NCBI GenBank assembly: GCA_934395135.1
Contig: CAKRRK010000002.1
Span: 176,834 to 240,833 of the forward strand
Direction of reading: 5' to 3'
Length of the DNA stretch: 64,000 nt
Origin: an uncultured Eubacteriales bacterium
GTDB lineage: Bacteria; Bacillota; Clostridia; Oscillospirales; Butyricicoccaceae
Below the pieces are notes generated by a model. That model ran no database searches. It had not been told where the DNA came from and was given only the letters and a program-made list of their open reading frames with translations. Positions 52,354 through 61,069 of the stretch are shown here, in pieces. Position 1 is the stretch's first letter; each line of letters starts with the position of its first letter. The position numbers were made by a program, and so were the translations under genes.

Positions 52354-54584
52354 TGATGAAGAAACTGCTTTGTAAAACCTGGGCAAAGATTCTTGCGATC
52401 GCGCTGTTTGTGCTGGCGCTTATCGGCGCCGGCGGGAGCATTGCCGGCCTTTCCATCCTGCAAATGGAGCGATATGACGTGCAAAACAAGGAACTTATTT
52501 TGCGGGACGCTATGGAACACACCGCCTACAATACGGCAAACGACGTGTTGTATCATTATTACGAACTGCTGCGGCTAACCGGGGAAAGCGATTACAATGC
52601 CCAGCGGTACGCGGAAAAATATTCGGAAGAAAACAGCAACTTTTCCTTTACTCTCACCGACAGCGCCGGCAACGTCGTGCTGGAAAACTACAAAACCAGC
52701 GATCCCCTTCTCTCGGTAGAAACTTCTGCTGATTTCCCCGAGGAAAGCACCCGTCAAACCGGTGTGATCTATTTTGAAACGCCGGAGGAATTCGACACAT
52801 TTTCTCCCTCGGATTTTTTTGCGGATTCCTACATTCTGAACAGCTCGTTTCACCAAAATCCGGACTTTGACTTTGACGCTTATTTTAACGCTTCTGCGTG
52901 GGAGTCCGAAGAGGACACCGCATCCTCGGCGTATATGGACGCGGCCTACGCCTATACGCAGCCGGACCAGGACCGCGGCACACCCCAAAAGGAATATACC
53001 GTCTACACGGACACCGTGCCGGAACACCCGGAACAATACGCAGGCTACGCGGTGGTGGAATACTGTGACTACGAGAATATCACCCTGCAGGGCGCGGTCC
53101 GTTCCAACCTCTCCGCTCACGACAGTTTTTATTACGTCCAGTTCTTTCTGAGTCTCCTGCTCTCCCTTCGTCAGGCGCTGGTGCCCATCCTCATCCTCTC
53201 TCTTGCTCTTTTGGTGCTGTCCTTTCTGTTTCTTATGAAAAGCGCCGGAAGGCGGCCGGGTACCGAAGAAATCCGTCTGCATTTCTGGGATGCCATCCCA
53301 TTGGATGTGTATTTTGGCATCGTGTGCGTTCTGGCCGTCATTGCCATTGCCTTTACCGGCGAGATGCTTTCCGGCTTTACCATACAGGATCCCCTCCCTG
53401 TCATCGGGCTGCTGCTTTCGTTGGCAGCGGTGCTGATCTGGCTGTTTCTGTCTTTCTGCATCTCCTGCGCCGCCCGCGGCAACGCGGGAAAATGGTGGCG
53501 CAACACCGTAATTTATATGGTGCTGCGGGCCATCGGCAAAGGCGCGGCCAGGCTGGCACGGGGCGGCGCCTATCTGGTTCGAAACCGTTCCCTGTTTCAA
53601 AAAGGCGCCCTGGTGTACATCGCCCTTTCCGTCGTTGAACTGATTGTCATTGCCGCGGATTCCTGCACAGGCATAGCCGTCGGCGGCTGGTTTCTGGAAA
53701 AAATTCTTGTGACGCCGGTCTTGTTCCTTGTCTTCATCAACCTGCGCAAATTACAGGAAGGCGGCAAAAAAATCGCGGAAGGGGACGTGAATTTCTCCGT
53801 AGACACCCGGCATATGTTCTGGGACTTCAAAAAACACGGTGAAAACCTGAACAGCATCACCCAGGGGCTGCAAAAAGCAGTGGACGAACGAATGAAAAGC
53901 GAACGGTTTAAAACCGAGCTTATCACAAACGTTTCCCATGACATCAAAACCCCGCTTACCTCTATCATCAATTATGTGGATCTGCTGAAAAAGGAGGACA
54001 TTCAGCCGGACAAAGCCAAGGATTATGTGGAGGTGCTGGACCGCCAGTCCTCCCGCCTGAAAAAGCTCACAGAGGACCTGGTGGAAGCTTCCAAGGCCTC
54101 CACCGGCAATATCCAGGCAAATCTGGAGCCTACGAACCTGAATGTTTTGCTTCAGCAAACCGCAGGGGAATATGCGGAAAAGCTTAAAAGCGCTCACCTG
54201 GAATTGCTGCTTACCGCAAACCCGGAGGAAAGCACGTTTATCTTTGCCGACGGCAAGCTGCTGTGGCGGGTGTTTGACAATCTTATGAACAACGTGTGCA
54301 AATATGCGCTGGAGCACACCCGGGTATATGTGGATTTTGAAAAACGCGGCGGCAAAGTGGTCATTACCTTTAAAAACATTTCCAAATATCCCTTAAACAT
54401 CCCCGGCGAGGAGCTGATGGAGCGTTTTGTCCGGGGCGATCTGTCCCGAAACACCGAAGGCAGCGGTCTGGGCCTTTCCATCGCCCAGAGCCTGACCCGG
54501 CTGCAAAACGGAACCTTCGCGCTGTCCATTGACGGCGACCTGTTCAAAGCCATTGTAACCTTTGATGAAATCATCCCATCCTAA
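52353..54584 (+). CDS. Large sensor histidine kinase with polytopic middle region
   Basis: 743 residues. One N-terminal transmembrane helix (residues 11-35), an extracytoplasmic domain of about 220 residues with a Ser/Asp/Tyr-rich loop, then four to six membrane helices between residues 255 and 470, a HAMP-like stretch (NLRKLQEGGKKIAEGDVNFSV), HisKA with His529 in VSHDIKTPLTSIINYVDL, and an ATPase domain (NLMNNVCKYA, EGSGLGLSIAQSL). This two-component type is common in Clostridia and responds to envelope stress or antimicrobial peptides in other species; the ligand here is unknown. Confidence 0.93.
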   Translation: MMKKLLCKTWAKILAIALFVLALIGAGGSIAGLSILQMERYDVQNKELILRDAMEHTAYNTANDVLYHYYELLRLTGESDYNAQRYAEKYSEENSNFSFTLTDSAGNVVLENYKTSDPLLSVETSADFPEESTRQTGVIYFETPEEFDTFSPSDFFADSYILNSSFHQNPDFDFDAYFNASAWESEEDTASSAYMDAAYAYTQPDQDRGTPQKEYTVYTDTVPEHPEQYAGYAVVEYCDYENITLQGAVRSNLSAHDSFYYVQFFLSLLLSLRQALVPILILSLALLVLSFLFLMKSAGRRPGTEEIRLHFWDAIPLDVYFGIVCVLAVIAIAFTGEMLSGFTIQDPLPVIGLLLSLAAVLIWLFLSFCISCAARGNAGKWWRNTVIYMVLRAIGKGAARLARGGAYLVRNRSLFQKGALVYIALSVVELIVIAADSCTGIAVGGWFLEKILVTPVLFLVFINLRKLQEGGKKIAEGDVNFSVDTRHMFWDFKKHGENLNSITQGLQKAVDERMKSERFKTELITNVSHDIKTPLTSIINYVDLLKKEDIQPDKAKDYVEVLDRQSSRLKKLTEDLVEASKASTGNIQANLEPTNLNVLLQQTAGEYAEKLKSAHLELLLTANPEESTFIFADGKLLWRVFDNLMNNVCKYALEHTRVYVDFEKRGGKVVITFKNISKYPLNIPGEELMERFVRGDLSRNTEGSGLGLSIAQSLTRLQNGTFALSIDGDLFKAIVTFDEIIPS

Positions 54585-54669
54585 CATTGGGAAGTTCGGT
54601 CTTTCTTTTTGAGGACGGTAGTGATAAAATATCAAAAGAACGTAAAAAACTGTACTGGAGATATTTTTT

Positions 54670-55620
54670 ATGAACGTGCTCATTATTGGCGCCGGCGCCA
54701 TCGGCATCGCCCTTGGCGCCACCCTGTCCCAAAGCGGCGCAGCCGTATCGTTTTACGCATCCGACGCAACCAAAAAAGCAATCGAACAGGGCGGCATCCG
54801 CCGAACCGGCATTTTCGGCGGCCTTTCCATCCCCAGCGGCCGGTTCTCCCTGCATACCTCCTACAAAACTCTGCCGGCCGGCGCGTTTGATTTTGTGCTC
54901 ATTTGTGCCAAAACGCTTTCCAACGACGAAATCAGCCGCAGCCTTGCCGCCCGAAAAGACTGCCTGAAGCCCGCGGGCAAACTGGTCATTGTGCAGAACG
55001 GATGGGGCAATGACATTCCCTATCTGCGGTATTTCCCGAAGGAAACGGTGTATTCCTGCCGCGTTATTACCGGCTTCCGCCGGACTGCCTTAAACGAGAG
55101 TGAAGTCACCGTGCACACAGCCCCCCTTTTGTTTGGCTCTCTTTTTGGCTACGACAGCGCCTGCATGGCTCCCCTTGCCACAGCGCTTTCCCAGGGCGGC
55201 CTGCCGGCGGAGCCGACGGACCAGGTGGACAAGGCGCTGCTGGCAAAGCTTTTGTACAACACCACCCTGAACCCCTTGGGCGCGGTACTGAACGTAAATT
55301 ACGGAAAGCTCGCGGAAGTTCCGGAATCCAAAGCGATTATGGACGACTTGATCGAGGAAACCTTTTCCGTTTTGCAGGCGGCTGGACTGAACACTTTTTG
55401 GACCGATGCAGAAGAATACAAGGCGGTCTTTTACGGCAAGCTTGTGCCGGACACCTATGACCACCGTTCCTCTACGCTGCAGGACATAGAAAAACAGCAA
55501 AAAACGGAGATCGACACCCTGACCGGCTGCATACTCCGCCTGGCGAAGTCCAACCATGTTCCGGCGCCGACGCATACGATGCTGTACCGTCTCATTAAAT
55601 CGCTGGAGGCGCAGTTCTGA
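54670..55620 (+). CDS. Ketopantoate reductase family protein (PanE/ApbA-like)
   Basis: 316 residues. N-terminal Rossmann motif IIGAGAIGIALGATLSQSG and C-terminal helical domain with KLLYNTTLNPLGAVLNVNYGKL, the active-site region of PanE-type reductases. True PanE makes pantoate for CoA synthesis, fitting with coaX in this genome, but many paralogues act on other 2-keto acids. TGGAG precedes the ATG. Confidence 0.85.
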   Translation: MNVLIIGAGAIGIALGATLSQSGAAVSFYASDATKKAIEQGGIRRTGIFGGLSIPSGRFSLHTSYKTLPAGAFDFVLICAKTLSNDEISRSLAARKDCLKPAGKLVIVQNGWGNDIPYLRYFPKETVYSCRVITGFRRTALNESEVTVHTAPLLFGSLFGYDSACMAPLATALSQGGLPAEPTDQVDKALLAKLLYNTTLNPLGAVLNVNYGKLAEVPESKAIMDDLIEETFSVLQAAGLNTFWTDAEEYKAVFYGKLVPDTYDHRSSTLQDIEKQQKTEIDTLTGCILRLAKSNHVPAPTHTMLYRLIKSLEAQF

Positions 55621-55641
55621 AATGCCGTCATTTTTTCAGAC

Positions 55642-55690
55642 AAAAAAACAGCCGACGTCCCAAAGAGCCGGACGTCGGCTGTTTCTGTTT
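55642..55690. terminator. Bidirectional terminator
   Basis: AAACAGCCGACGTCC pairs perfectly with GGACGTCGGCTGTTT around a short loop, with A-run and T-run outside. It separates panE-like (+) from the lipoprotein gene (-). Confidence 0.9.
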
Positions 55691-55693
55691 TTT

Positions 55694-56155
55694 TTACTCT
55701 GGCAGGGTTCCCCGGAAATTCAGGGTAACCTCCGGCAGACAGAGAAGAAACGTTCCTTCCTGCTCGCCGTCTTCGTAGGAGGTAACGCCGCTTACCGCAT
55801 ACCCTTCCGTCCCATCCTCCAGCCGGACGCTGTAAATCACGCTGCCGTCCGGGTTGGTCTGCTCTACCCGGACATCGCCTTCCAGCCGTATCTCGCTGTC
55901 CTCCTGGCGCAGGCAAAAAGATTCCCCGTCGAAGGTACACGTCAGATGCACCACCGGCACGGCGTCATCGTTTTTCAGTTCCTCCGATGCAACAGCAATC
56001 TGCCGTCCATCCGCGGCGCTCTGGGCCGACGTCATCGTCCAGACAATCTGCTCCGCCGGCGCCGCCTTCCCGTTTCCGCACCCCGCAGCAAGCAAAAAAA
56101 GCAGTGCAAGGGGAAACAGCACCGCGCCGCACCATTTTCTGTATTGTTGTTTCAT
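55694..56155 (-). CDS. Putative lipoprotein, 153 residues
   Basis: From ATG 56155 (GGAAGGAC upstream) the N-terminus is a lipoprotein signal with lipobox LAAGC (Cys about 26). The mature part is beta-rich with two negatively charged strands (LTCTFDGESFCLRQED, VRVEQTNPDGSVIYSVRLEDG). I do not recognise a family. It shares the minus-strand cluster with ridA and ilvA but is probably transcribed separately. Confidence 0.7.
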   Translation of the reverse strand: MKQQYRKWCGAVLFPLALLFLLAAGCGNGKAAPAEQIVWTMTSAQSAADGRQIAVASEELKNDDAVPVVHLTCTFDGESFCLRQEDSEIRLEGDVRVEQTNPDGSVIYSVRLEDGTEGYAVSGVTSYEDGEQEGTFLLCLPEVTLNFRGTLPE

Positions 56156-56184
56156 CCTGTCCTTCCTCTTCCTGCCAAGCAAAT

Positions 56185-56556
56185 TCAAACTTCCGCCACC
56201 ACTTCCACTTCTACCAGCGCGCCCTTTGGCAGCTTCTTTGCCGCCACGCAGCTTCTCGCCGGTTTTTTTGGAAAATAAGCCGCATAAATTTCGTTAAACG
56301 AGGCAAAATCTTCCATGTTCTCTAAAAAACAGGTGGTCTTTATCACCCGGTCCATCCCGCTTCCCGCAGCGGCCAACACCGCGGCAAGATTTTTCATTAC
56401 CTGCTCCGTCTGCAGTTGCAGGGTATCTCCCGCCATAGCGCCGGTCACCGGATCCAGTCCAATCTGGCCGGAAGTATACACCAGACCGCCGCTGACCATC
56501 GCCTGAGAATAGGACCCCACGGCCTCCGGCGCGTTTTTGGTATAAATTGGTTTCAT
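56185..56556 (-). CDS. ridA: RidA/YjgF family enamine deaminase
   Basis: 123 residues from ATG 56556 (AAAAGGAG upstream). YSQAMVSGGLVYTSGQIGLDPVTG, RVIKTTCFL and the C-terminal ARSCVAAKKLPKGALVEVEVVA with the conserved Arg are the family motifs. RidA hydrolyses 2-aminoacrylate and 2-aminocrotonate, the toxic enamine intermediates released by threonine/serine ammonia-lyases. The gene right before it encodes exactly such an enzyme, 13 bases away. Confidence 0.95.
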   Translation of the reverse strand: MKPIYTKNAPEAVGSYSQAMVSGGLVYTSGQIGLDPVTGAMAGDTLQLQTEQVMKNLAAVLAAAGSGMDRVIKTTCFLENMEDFASFNEIYAAYFPKKPARSCVAAKKLPKGALVEVEVVAEV

Positions 56557-56569
56557 ATCGACTCTCCTT

Positions 56570-57775
56570 TTACCGCATCGCAACGATTCTATATCCTTTT
56601 TTCTCCACTTTCCGGCGGATTTCCTCAATGTGGGCAAAATCCCTGGTTTCCATTGTAATCCGCAGGAAGCACGAGGTAATCTCCATATCCATATCCGCCT
56701 TGTCATGATAGACGCCCACCACATTCGCACCGGTGTCCGCTACCAGCTTCGCGATGTCCGTAAGCTGGCCCGGCTTGTCCACAAGCTCTACGGTAAGATC
56801 CAGCGTCCGGCCGGTTTTCATCAGGCCGCGGCTGATAACCTTGGATAAAATGCTCACGTCAATGTTTCCGCCGGATACCAGGCACACCACATGTTTGCCC
56901 GCAAGGTCCAGCTTCCCGCTGAACATTGCCGCCGCCACAGAAACGGCGCCGGCCCCTTCGGCAATGAGCTTCTGCTGTTCTATCAGCGTCAAAATCGCCG
57001 TAGCGATTTCGTCGTCTGTCACCGTCACCACCTGATCCACATACCGGCTGCACAAATCAAACGTGAGTTTCCCCGGCGTTTTCACCTGAATGCCGTCAGC
57101 CACCGTGGAGACGTCCTCTATGGTGGTGATGCTGTGATCCTTGACGGAACGGAACATAGATGCCGCCCCTGCCGCCTGCACGCCGTAGACTTTCACTTCC
57201 GGCCGCAGGGATTTCATCGCAAACGCCACGCCGCTGATCAGACCGCCGCCGCCAATGGGCACAATCACCGCGTCCACCTCCGGCAGTTCGTCCAAAATTT
57301 CAAGGCCAATGGTGCCCTGCCCGGCAATGACCGCCTCATCATCAAAGGGATGGATAAACGCGGCGCCGGTTTCCGCCTGCAGCGCCATCGCCCGGTTATA
57401 AGCATCGTCATACACGCCCTTGACAAGCTGCACCTCTGCCCCGTAACGCTTTGTGGCCTCCACCTTGGAAATCGGCGCACCGTCCGGCAAACAGATCAGG
57501 GCGCGAATTCCAGCCTTGGCCGCCGCCAGGGCAACTCCCTGGGCATGGTTTCCTGCGGAGCAGGCGATGACGCCGTTTGCCTTTTCCGCTTCCGAAAGCT
57601 GTGAAATTTTGTAGTACGCGCCCCGCACTTTAAAGGAGCCTGTCACCTGCAGATTTTCTGTCTTCAGATAAATATGGCTGTTGGGCTGGATATTGGGCGC
57701 AGGGATCAGATCCGTGGGGCGCACTACCGACTTGAGCACATAGGCCGCATGGTAAATTTTATCAAGGGTAAGCAT
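56570..57775 (-). CDS. ilvA: Threonine ammonia-lyase with ACT domain
   Basis: 401 residues, PLP-dependent. TGSFKVRGAYYKI carries the PLP Lys, SAGNHAQGVA the phosphate loop and GGGGLISGVA the Gly loop; the C-terminal ACT domain (LTVELVDKPGQLTDIAKLVADTGANVVGVY) places it with biodegradative/short ACT enzymes (TdcB/IlvA2). It makes 2-ketobutyrate for isoleucine or for propionate and ATP. RidA directly downstream clears its enamine intermediate. Confidence 0.93.
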   Translation of the reverse strand: MLTLDKIYHAAYVLKSVVRPTDLIPAPNIQPNSHIYLKTENLQVTGSFKVRGAYYKISQLSEAEKANGVIACSAGNHAQGVALAAAKAGIRALICLPDGAPISKVEATKRYGAEVQLVKGVYDDAYNRAMALQAETGAAFIHPFDDEAVIAGQGTIGLEILDELPEVDAVIVPIGGGGLISGVAFAMKSLRPEVKVYGVQAAGAASMFRSVKDHSITTIEDVSTVADGIQVKTPGKLTFDLCSRYVDQVVTVTDDEIATAILTLIEQQKLIAEGAGAVSVAAAMFSGKLDLAGKHVVCLVSGGNIDVSILSKVISRGLMKTGRTLDLTVELVDKPGQLTDIAKLVADTGANVVGVYHDKADMDMEITSCFLRITMETRDFAHIEEIRRKVEKKGYRIVAMR

Positions 57776-57919
57776 ATATCTTGTCTCTCTTTTCTCCGGT
57801 TCGCCGGCTGGTTTGCTGTCAAAAGTATACGGTGTTTCCTCTGTTTTGTCAATCTCCCGCCGGGATTTGCCAGGCGTTTCCCCAAAACTTCAGGCGCCCT
57901 GCGCTCTGTTTCGCCGGAT

Positions 57920-57960
57920 AAAAAACAACGGCGGCGCAGCCTTTTGTTTCCGGGGCCGCC
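57920..57960 (-). terminator. Terminator of the PfkB-like gene
   Basis: GGCGGC (57955-57960 strand complement) pairs with GCCGCC (57930-57935), then GTTGTTTTTT on the minus strand. The loop is long, so moderate confidence. Confidence 0.5.
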
Positions 57961-57987
57961 CGCCATTCTTTTTGATTTTATGTATCT

Positions 57988-58923
57988 TTAAAACTCATAC
58001 AGCTTTACGTCCTGGCTCCGGTTAAACACCGAGCGCAGGGTGGCGATTCCCGTGCCTTCAATGTGGGAGGATTTATCGCCCATCGCATAGACAAATCTTG
58101 CGGTATCGTCTGTTGTATAGCCCTGGTGCATCGCGTGGGCAAGTGCGCCGGTCATCGCGTCCAGCAGGGCGATGGTGTGCTGAAACGGCTTTGCATCCGG
58201 TATCGTAGCAAAAACCGGCTTCACGCTTTGAGACGCCAGTAAAATCCCCTTGTGTCCCAAAGAAACACAAACGGATTTCGCTCCCATCTCCATAGCCTTC
58301 TGCGCAGCGGCAAGCGCTTCTTCCGGCGTGTCCACCGCCATATCCACTGCATCGGCAAGGCCGGCGCCGTCGCACACAATGCAGTCCGGCTCAAAGGCCA
58401 GGCTGTCCAGCAGCGGCTCTCCCTCCGCCTCAAACACCAGTGGGCATCCGGCCTTTGTGATGGTGCGGAACAGGGTTTTTACGTTATTCTTTGACAGCCC
58501 CCGCGGCGTGTTGCCGCCAATGACAAAAATATTTCCTTTGTCAATGTACAGCTTCACCCGGTCCAGAAACCGAAGAAAATCGCCGTCCGAGATATTGTAG
58601 CCCGGCTCATGGAAGTCGGTGCGGTTGCCATCCTTGTCAAACACATGGAGATTGACGCGGGTCTGTCCCGGCACGTCGCTGAAATCATGCAGAATGTCAA
58701 TCGAAGTCAACGCGTCCTTCAACTGCCGCCCGTTGGAGCCGGCGACGAATCCCAGAGCAAGGCTGGAACCGCCCAGCGCTTTGATCGCCCGGGATGCATG
58801 GATGCCGGAGCCGCCGGGTTCCACCGTCACCTGCACTCCCCGGTTTTTTTTGCCAATGACAATATCGTGATTCAGCACCAGCGTCCTGTCGATCGCCGGG
58901 TTTAATGTTATCGTAATAATCAC
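57988..58923 (-). CDS. PfkB family kinase, divergent 1-phosphofructokinase-like
   Basis: 311 residues from GTG 58923 with GGGAGGAAA upstream. FruK-like features: TLNPAIDRTLVL at the start, PGGSGIHASRAIKALGG near residue 36 and NTPRGLSKNNVKT. The C-terminal PfkB signature, normally GAGD with the catalytic Asp, is IALLDAMTGALAHAM (Asp about residue 255): the Asp is kept but the Gly-Ala-Gly anion hole is lost, and the N-terminal GGKG is GGSG. It may be a kinase for an unusual substrate or no longer catalytic. A promoter with a palindrome lies upstream. Confidence 0.8.
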   Translation of the reverse strand: MIITITLNPAIDRTLVLNHDIVIGKKNRGVQVTVEPGGSGIHASRAIKALGGSSLALGFVAGSNGRQLKDALTSIDILHDFSDVPGQTRVNLHVFDKDGNRTDFHEPGYNISDGDFLRFLDRVKLYIDKGNIFVIGGNTPRGLSKNNVKTLFRTITKAGCPLVFEAEGEPLLDSLAFEPDCIVCDGAGLADAVDMAVDTPEEALAAAQKAMEMGAKSVCVSLGHKGILLASQSVKPVFATIPDAKPFQHTIALLDAMTGALAHAMHQGYTTDDTARFVYAMGDKSSHIEGTGIATLRSVFNRSQDVKLYEF

Positions 58924-59030
58924 GTCATTTCCTCCCTGTTTCACAGCATTTGGATGCAGCTCTGAAATCTTAACGAAAACTTTACACCCTGCAGCCCGCC
59001 GGTTCTGACGCCTGGCGCGGCATTCTGTCT

Positions 59031-59076
59031 GAAACGTTTCTCCTATAATTTTATCAAATCCTAAACTTTCTGACAA
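59031..59076 (-). promoter_or_regulatory. Promoter of the PfkB-like gene with LacI-type operator
   Basis: Minus strand TTGTCA (59071-59076), 17 bp, TAAAAT (59048-59053). The perfect palindrome GAAACGTTTC (59031-59040) starts at the predicted transcription start and resembles CcpA/Cra-family operators. Confidence 0.65.
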
Positions 59077-59126
59077 TAAAAATTTTTCGAATCACGCACT
59101 TTCTGAAAAAAAAGCCTTGCGGCCTG

Positions 59127-59156
59127 TTTACTTCGCATATCAAACCATAGTATAAT
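59127..59156 (+). promoter_or_regulatory. Promoter of the AI-2E family gene
   Basis: TTTACT (59127-59132), 18 bp, TATAAT (59151-59156), 39 bases before the ATG. Confidence 0.55.
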
Positions 59157-59194
59157 ATTAACATCTACGAAAGTATATTCCAGAGGAGGTCCTT

Positions 59195-60268
59195 ATGAGC
59201 AACACAAAACTTGCAATTATTGTCGGCGCCATCATTGCCGCCATTATTTGCCTGTATTTTTTCTGGGACGTCGTACTTCTCCTTGTCATTGCCGCAGTCA
59301 TCGCGTTCCTGCTGAACCCTCTGGCAAATTTCTTAACCCGCACCTTTAAGCTGAAAAAAGTTTTTTCCGTGATTATTGTGGTGGCGGGTATTCTGGCGGC
59401 GCTGATTTTTGTAATTTCCAGCATCATGCCTATGATTATTGTCCAGCTGAAAAATCTGGCGGCTTCTTTTGGAAATATTGACCAGTACTATACGCTGCTC
59501 ATTGATAAGCTCCAGGAATTCGACTTGCCGCCGACCTTTTTTGACCGGCTGGACGAGTTTATCGCCACACTGGAATCGACCATCACCACGGGCATTATGA
59601 CTCTCGTCACTTCCATCGTTTCCTACACGGCAAAGCTCCTGGACGTGGTCATTGTCATCACCATCTCCATCTATCTGATGCTGGACGCCAAAAAAATGCT
59701 GTTCCGCCTGATGAGCCTGTTCTCCAAAAAGATCCGGGAAAAATTTGCAAGCATCGTTACCCAATGCATTAATATCACCTGGCGCTATCTCCGCTCCAAG
59801 ACCATTGTCGCCGCCATTATGGCCATCGCCACCTTCATTACACTCAGCATCATTGGTGTGGAATATGCCCTTTTGCTGGCTATCATCGCGTTTTTGCTGG
59901 ATTATATTCCCTATTTTGGTTCCATTATCGCGGGGATCATTGCCGCCGTGGTTTCCCTTGTTACCGGTTCCCCTACCCAAGCGCTCATTACCATTATCTG
60001 CGTTCTCATCATTCAACAGGTGGAGGGAAACGTCTTAACGCCAAAAATTCAGGGAGACTATGTGGGCATCCATCCCATTACGGTTATTTTGTCCATCCTG
60101 GTGTTCAACCGCATCTGCGGTCCCATCGGTATGTTCATTGCCGTGCCGGTGGTCTGTATCTTCAAAATCTTTCTCAAAGAGGTATATTATTACCTCTTCA
60201 ACAAATCTCCCGGCGACGCCCGGGCGGAAACGGCGGCCTCCCGGGAATCCATCCAAAGAAAAAAATAA
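59195..60268 (+). CDS. AI-2E family transporter
   Basis: 357 residues, about eight transmembrane helices in the PF01594 pattern. Typical segments are AFLLNPLANFLTRTFKLKK near residue 34 and DYIPYFGSIIAGIIAAVVSL followed by QQVEGNVLTPKIQGDYVGIHPI near residue 285. Some members export autoinducer-2, others are Na+/H+ antiporters; the substrate here is open. GAGGAGG precedes the ATG. Confidence 0.9.
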   Translation: MSNTKLAIIVGAIIAAIICLYFFWDVVLLLVIAAVIAFLLNPLANFLTRTFKLKKVFSVIIVVAGILAALIFVISSIMPMIIVQLKNLAASFGNIDQYYTLLIDKLQEFDLPPTFFDRLDEFIATLESTITTGIMTLVTSIVSYTAKLLDVVIVITISIYLMLDAKKMLFRLMSLFSKKIREKFASIVTQCINITWRYLRSKTIVAAIMAIATFITLSIIGVEYALLLAIIAFLLDYIPYFGSIIAGIIAAVVSLVTGSPTQALITIICVLIIQQVEGNVLTPKIQGDYVGIHPITVILSILVFNRICGPIGMFIAVPVVCIFKIFLKEVYYYLFNKSPGDARAETAASRESIQRKK

Positions 60269-60301
60269 CCGACAGCGGTCATTGCACCGGCAATCAATCA
60301 T

Positions 60302-60333
60302 AAAAAAACAGCGGACTTGTTCCGCTGTTTTTT
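60302..60333. terminator. Bidirectional terminator after the AI-2E gene
   Basis: AAAAAACAGCGGA pairs with TCCGCTGTTTTTT around a five-base loop. It also ends transcription of the thioesterase gene, whose stop codon touches it. Confidence 0.88.
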
Positions 60334-61042
60334 ATAATTTTTTCCATTTGGCTGCGGCGGTAAACCGCAGCTGGCCATCGGCGGCATAGGCGGAAACCAA
60401 ACTGTCTTTCCGTTCCGTCTTTTTCAGCGTCAGTTCTTCATCGTACCGGCTTTGCTTTGCATAATTCAAAGAAAGCTCCGACAAAAACTGCCCGTCCCGG
60501 GGCACTGTCATCAGTGCGTCGCAAACGATTTCCATAATTTTCACATTGTTTAAATGTCCATTAAAATCCAGATCGCTGTAGGAAACCCGATGCGTTCTGC
60601 ATACGGTTTCTCCAAACGCAGTAAACTTTTCCGGCGGCCTCATCTCCGTCAACTCCCGGTGTACATAAGACCGGTAATTTTTCAGCACAGACGGGCGAAG
60701 GATCCTGCCGGTTTCCCGGTCAATCATAACCCAGGCCGTTACTGCGGCCGCGACGCGGCCCGCCGGACTATCAAACGAAAATCCCCGGAGAAAAGACGGA
60801 CCTATGATGTCCTGGCACCAGGTGGTTCCGATCAATCTCTCTCCCACCCCTATGGGGCGGGAAAACGCCATATCCGCCCGGATCATTACCCAGAAACAGC
60901 CGTCGCTGATGCCCAAATTTCCGGCATGCACGCAAGCAAGATCCTGCATCATATCGCCGATTCCGGCGGGGCGCATCCAGCCGGCCGGATTAATAAAACT
61001 ATAGGTTGTAATATATTCCTTTGAAAATTTTAATTCTTTCAT
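60332..61042 (-). CDS. Acyl-ACP thioesterase
   Basis: 236 residues, double-hotdog FatA/B-like family found in Clostridia (PF01643). The catalytic region SYSDLDFNGHLNNVKIMEIVCDAL near residue 152 has the Asn/His pair; the N-terminal hotdog has MQDLACVHAGNLG. It releases free fatty acids from acyl-ACP. The ATG has no strong site within ten bases. Confidence 0.9.
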   Translation of the reverse strand: MKELKFSKEYITTYSFINPAGWMRPAGIGDMMQDLACVHAGNLGISDGCFWVMIRADMAFSRPIGVGERLIGTTWCQDIIGPSFLRGFSFDSPAGRVAAAVTAWVMIDRETGRILRPSVLKNYRSYVHRELTEMRPPEKFTAFGETVCRTHRVSYSDLDFNGHLNNVKIMEIVCDALMTVPRDGQFLSELSLNYAKQSRYDEELTLKKTERKDSLVSAYAADGQLRFTAAAKWKKL

Positions 61043-61069
61043 TCCTGTCCGATTCCCGCCTGTCCCAGT

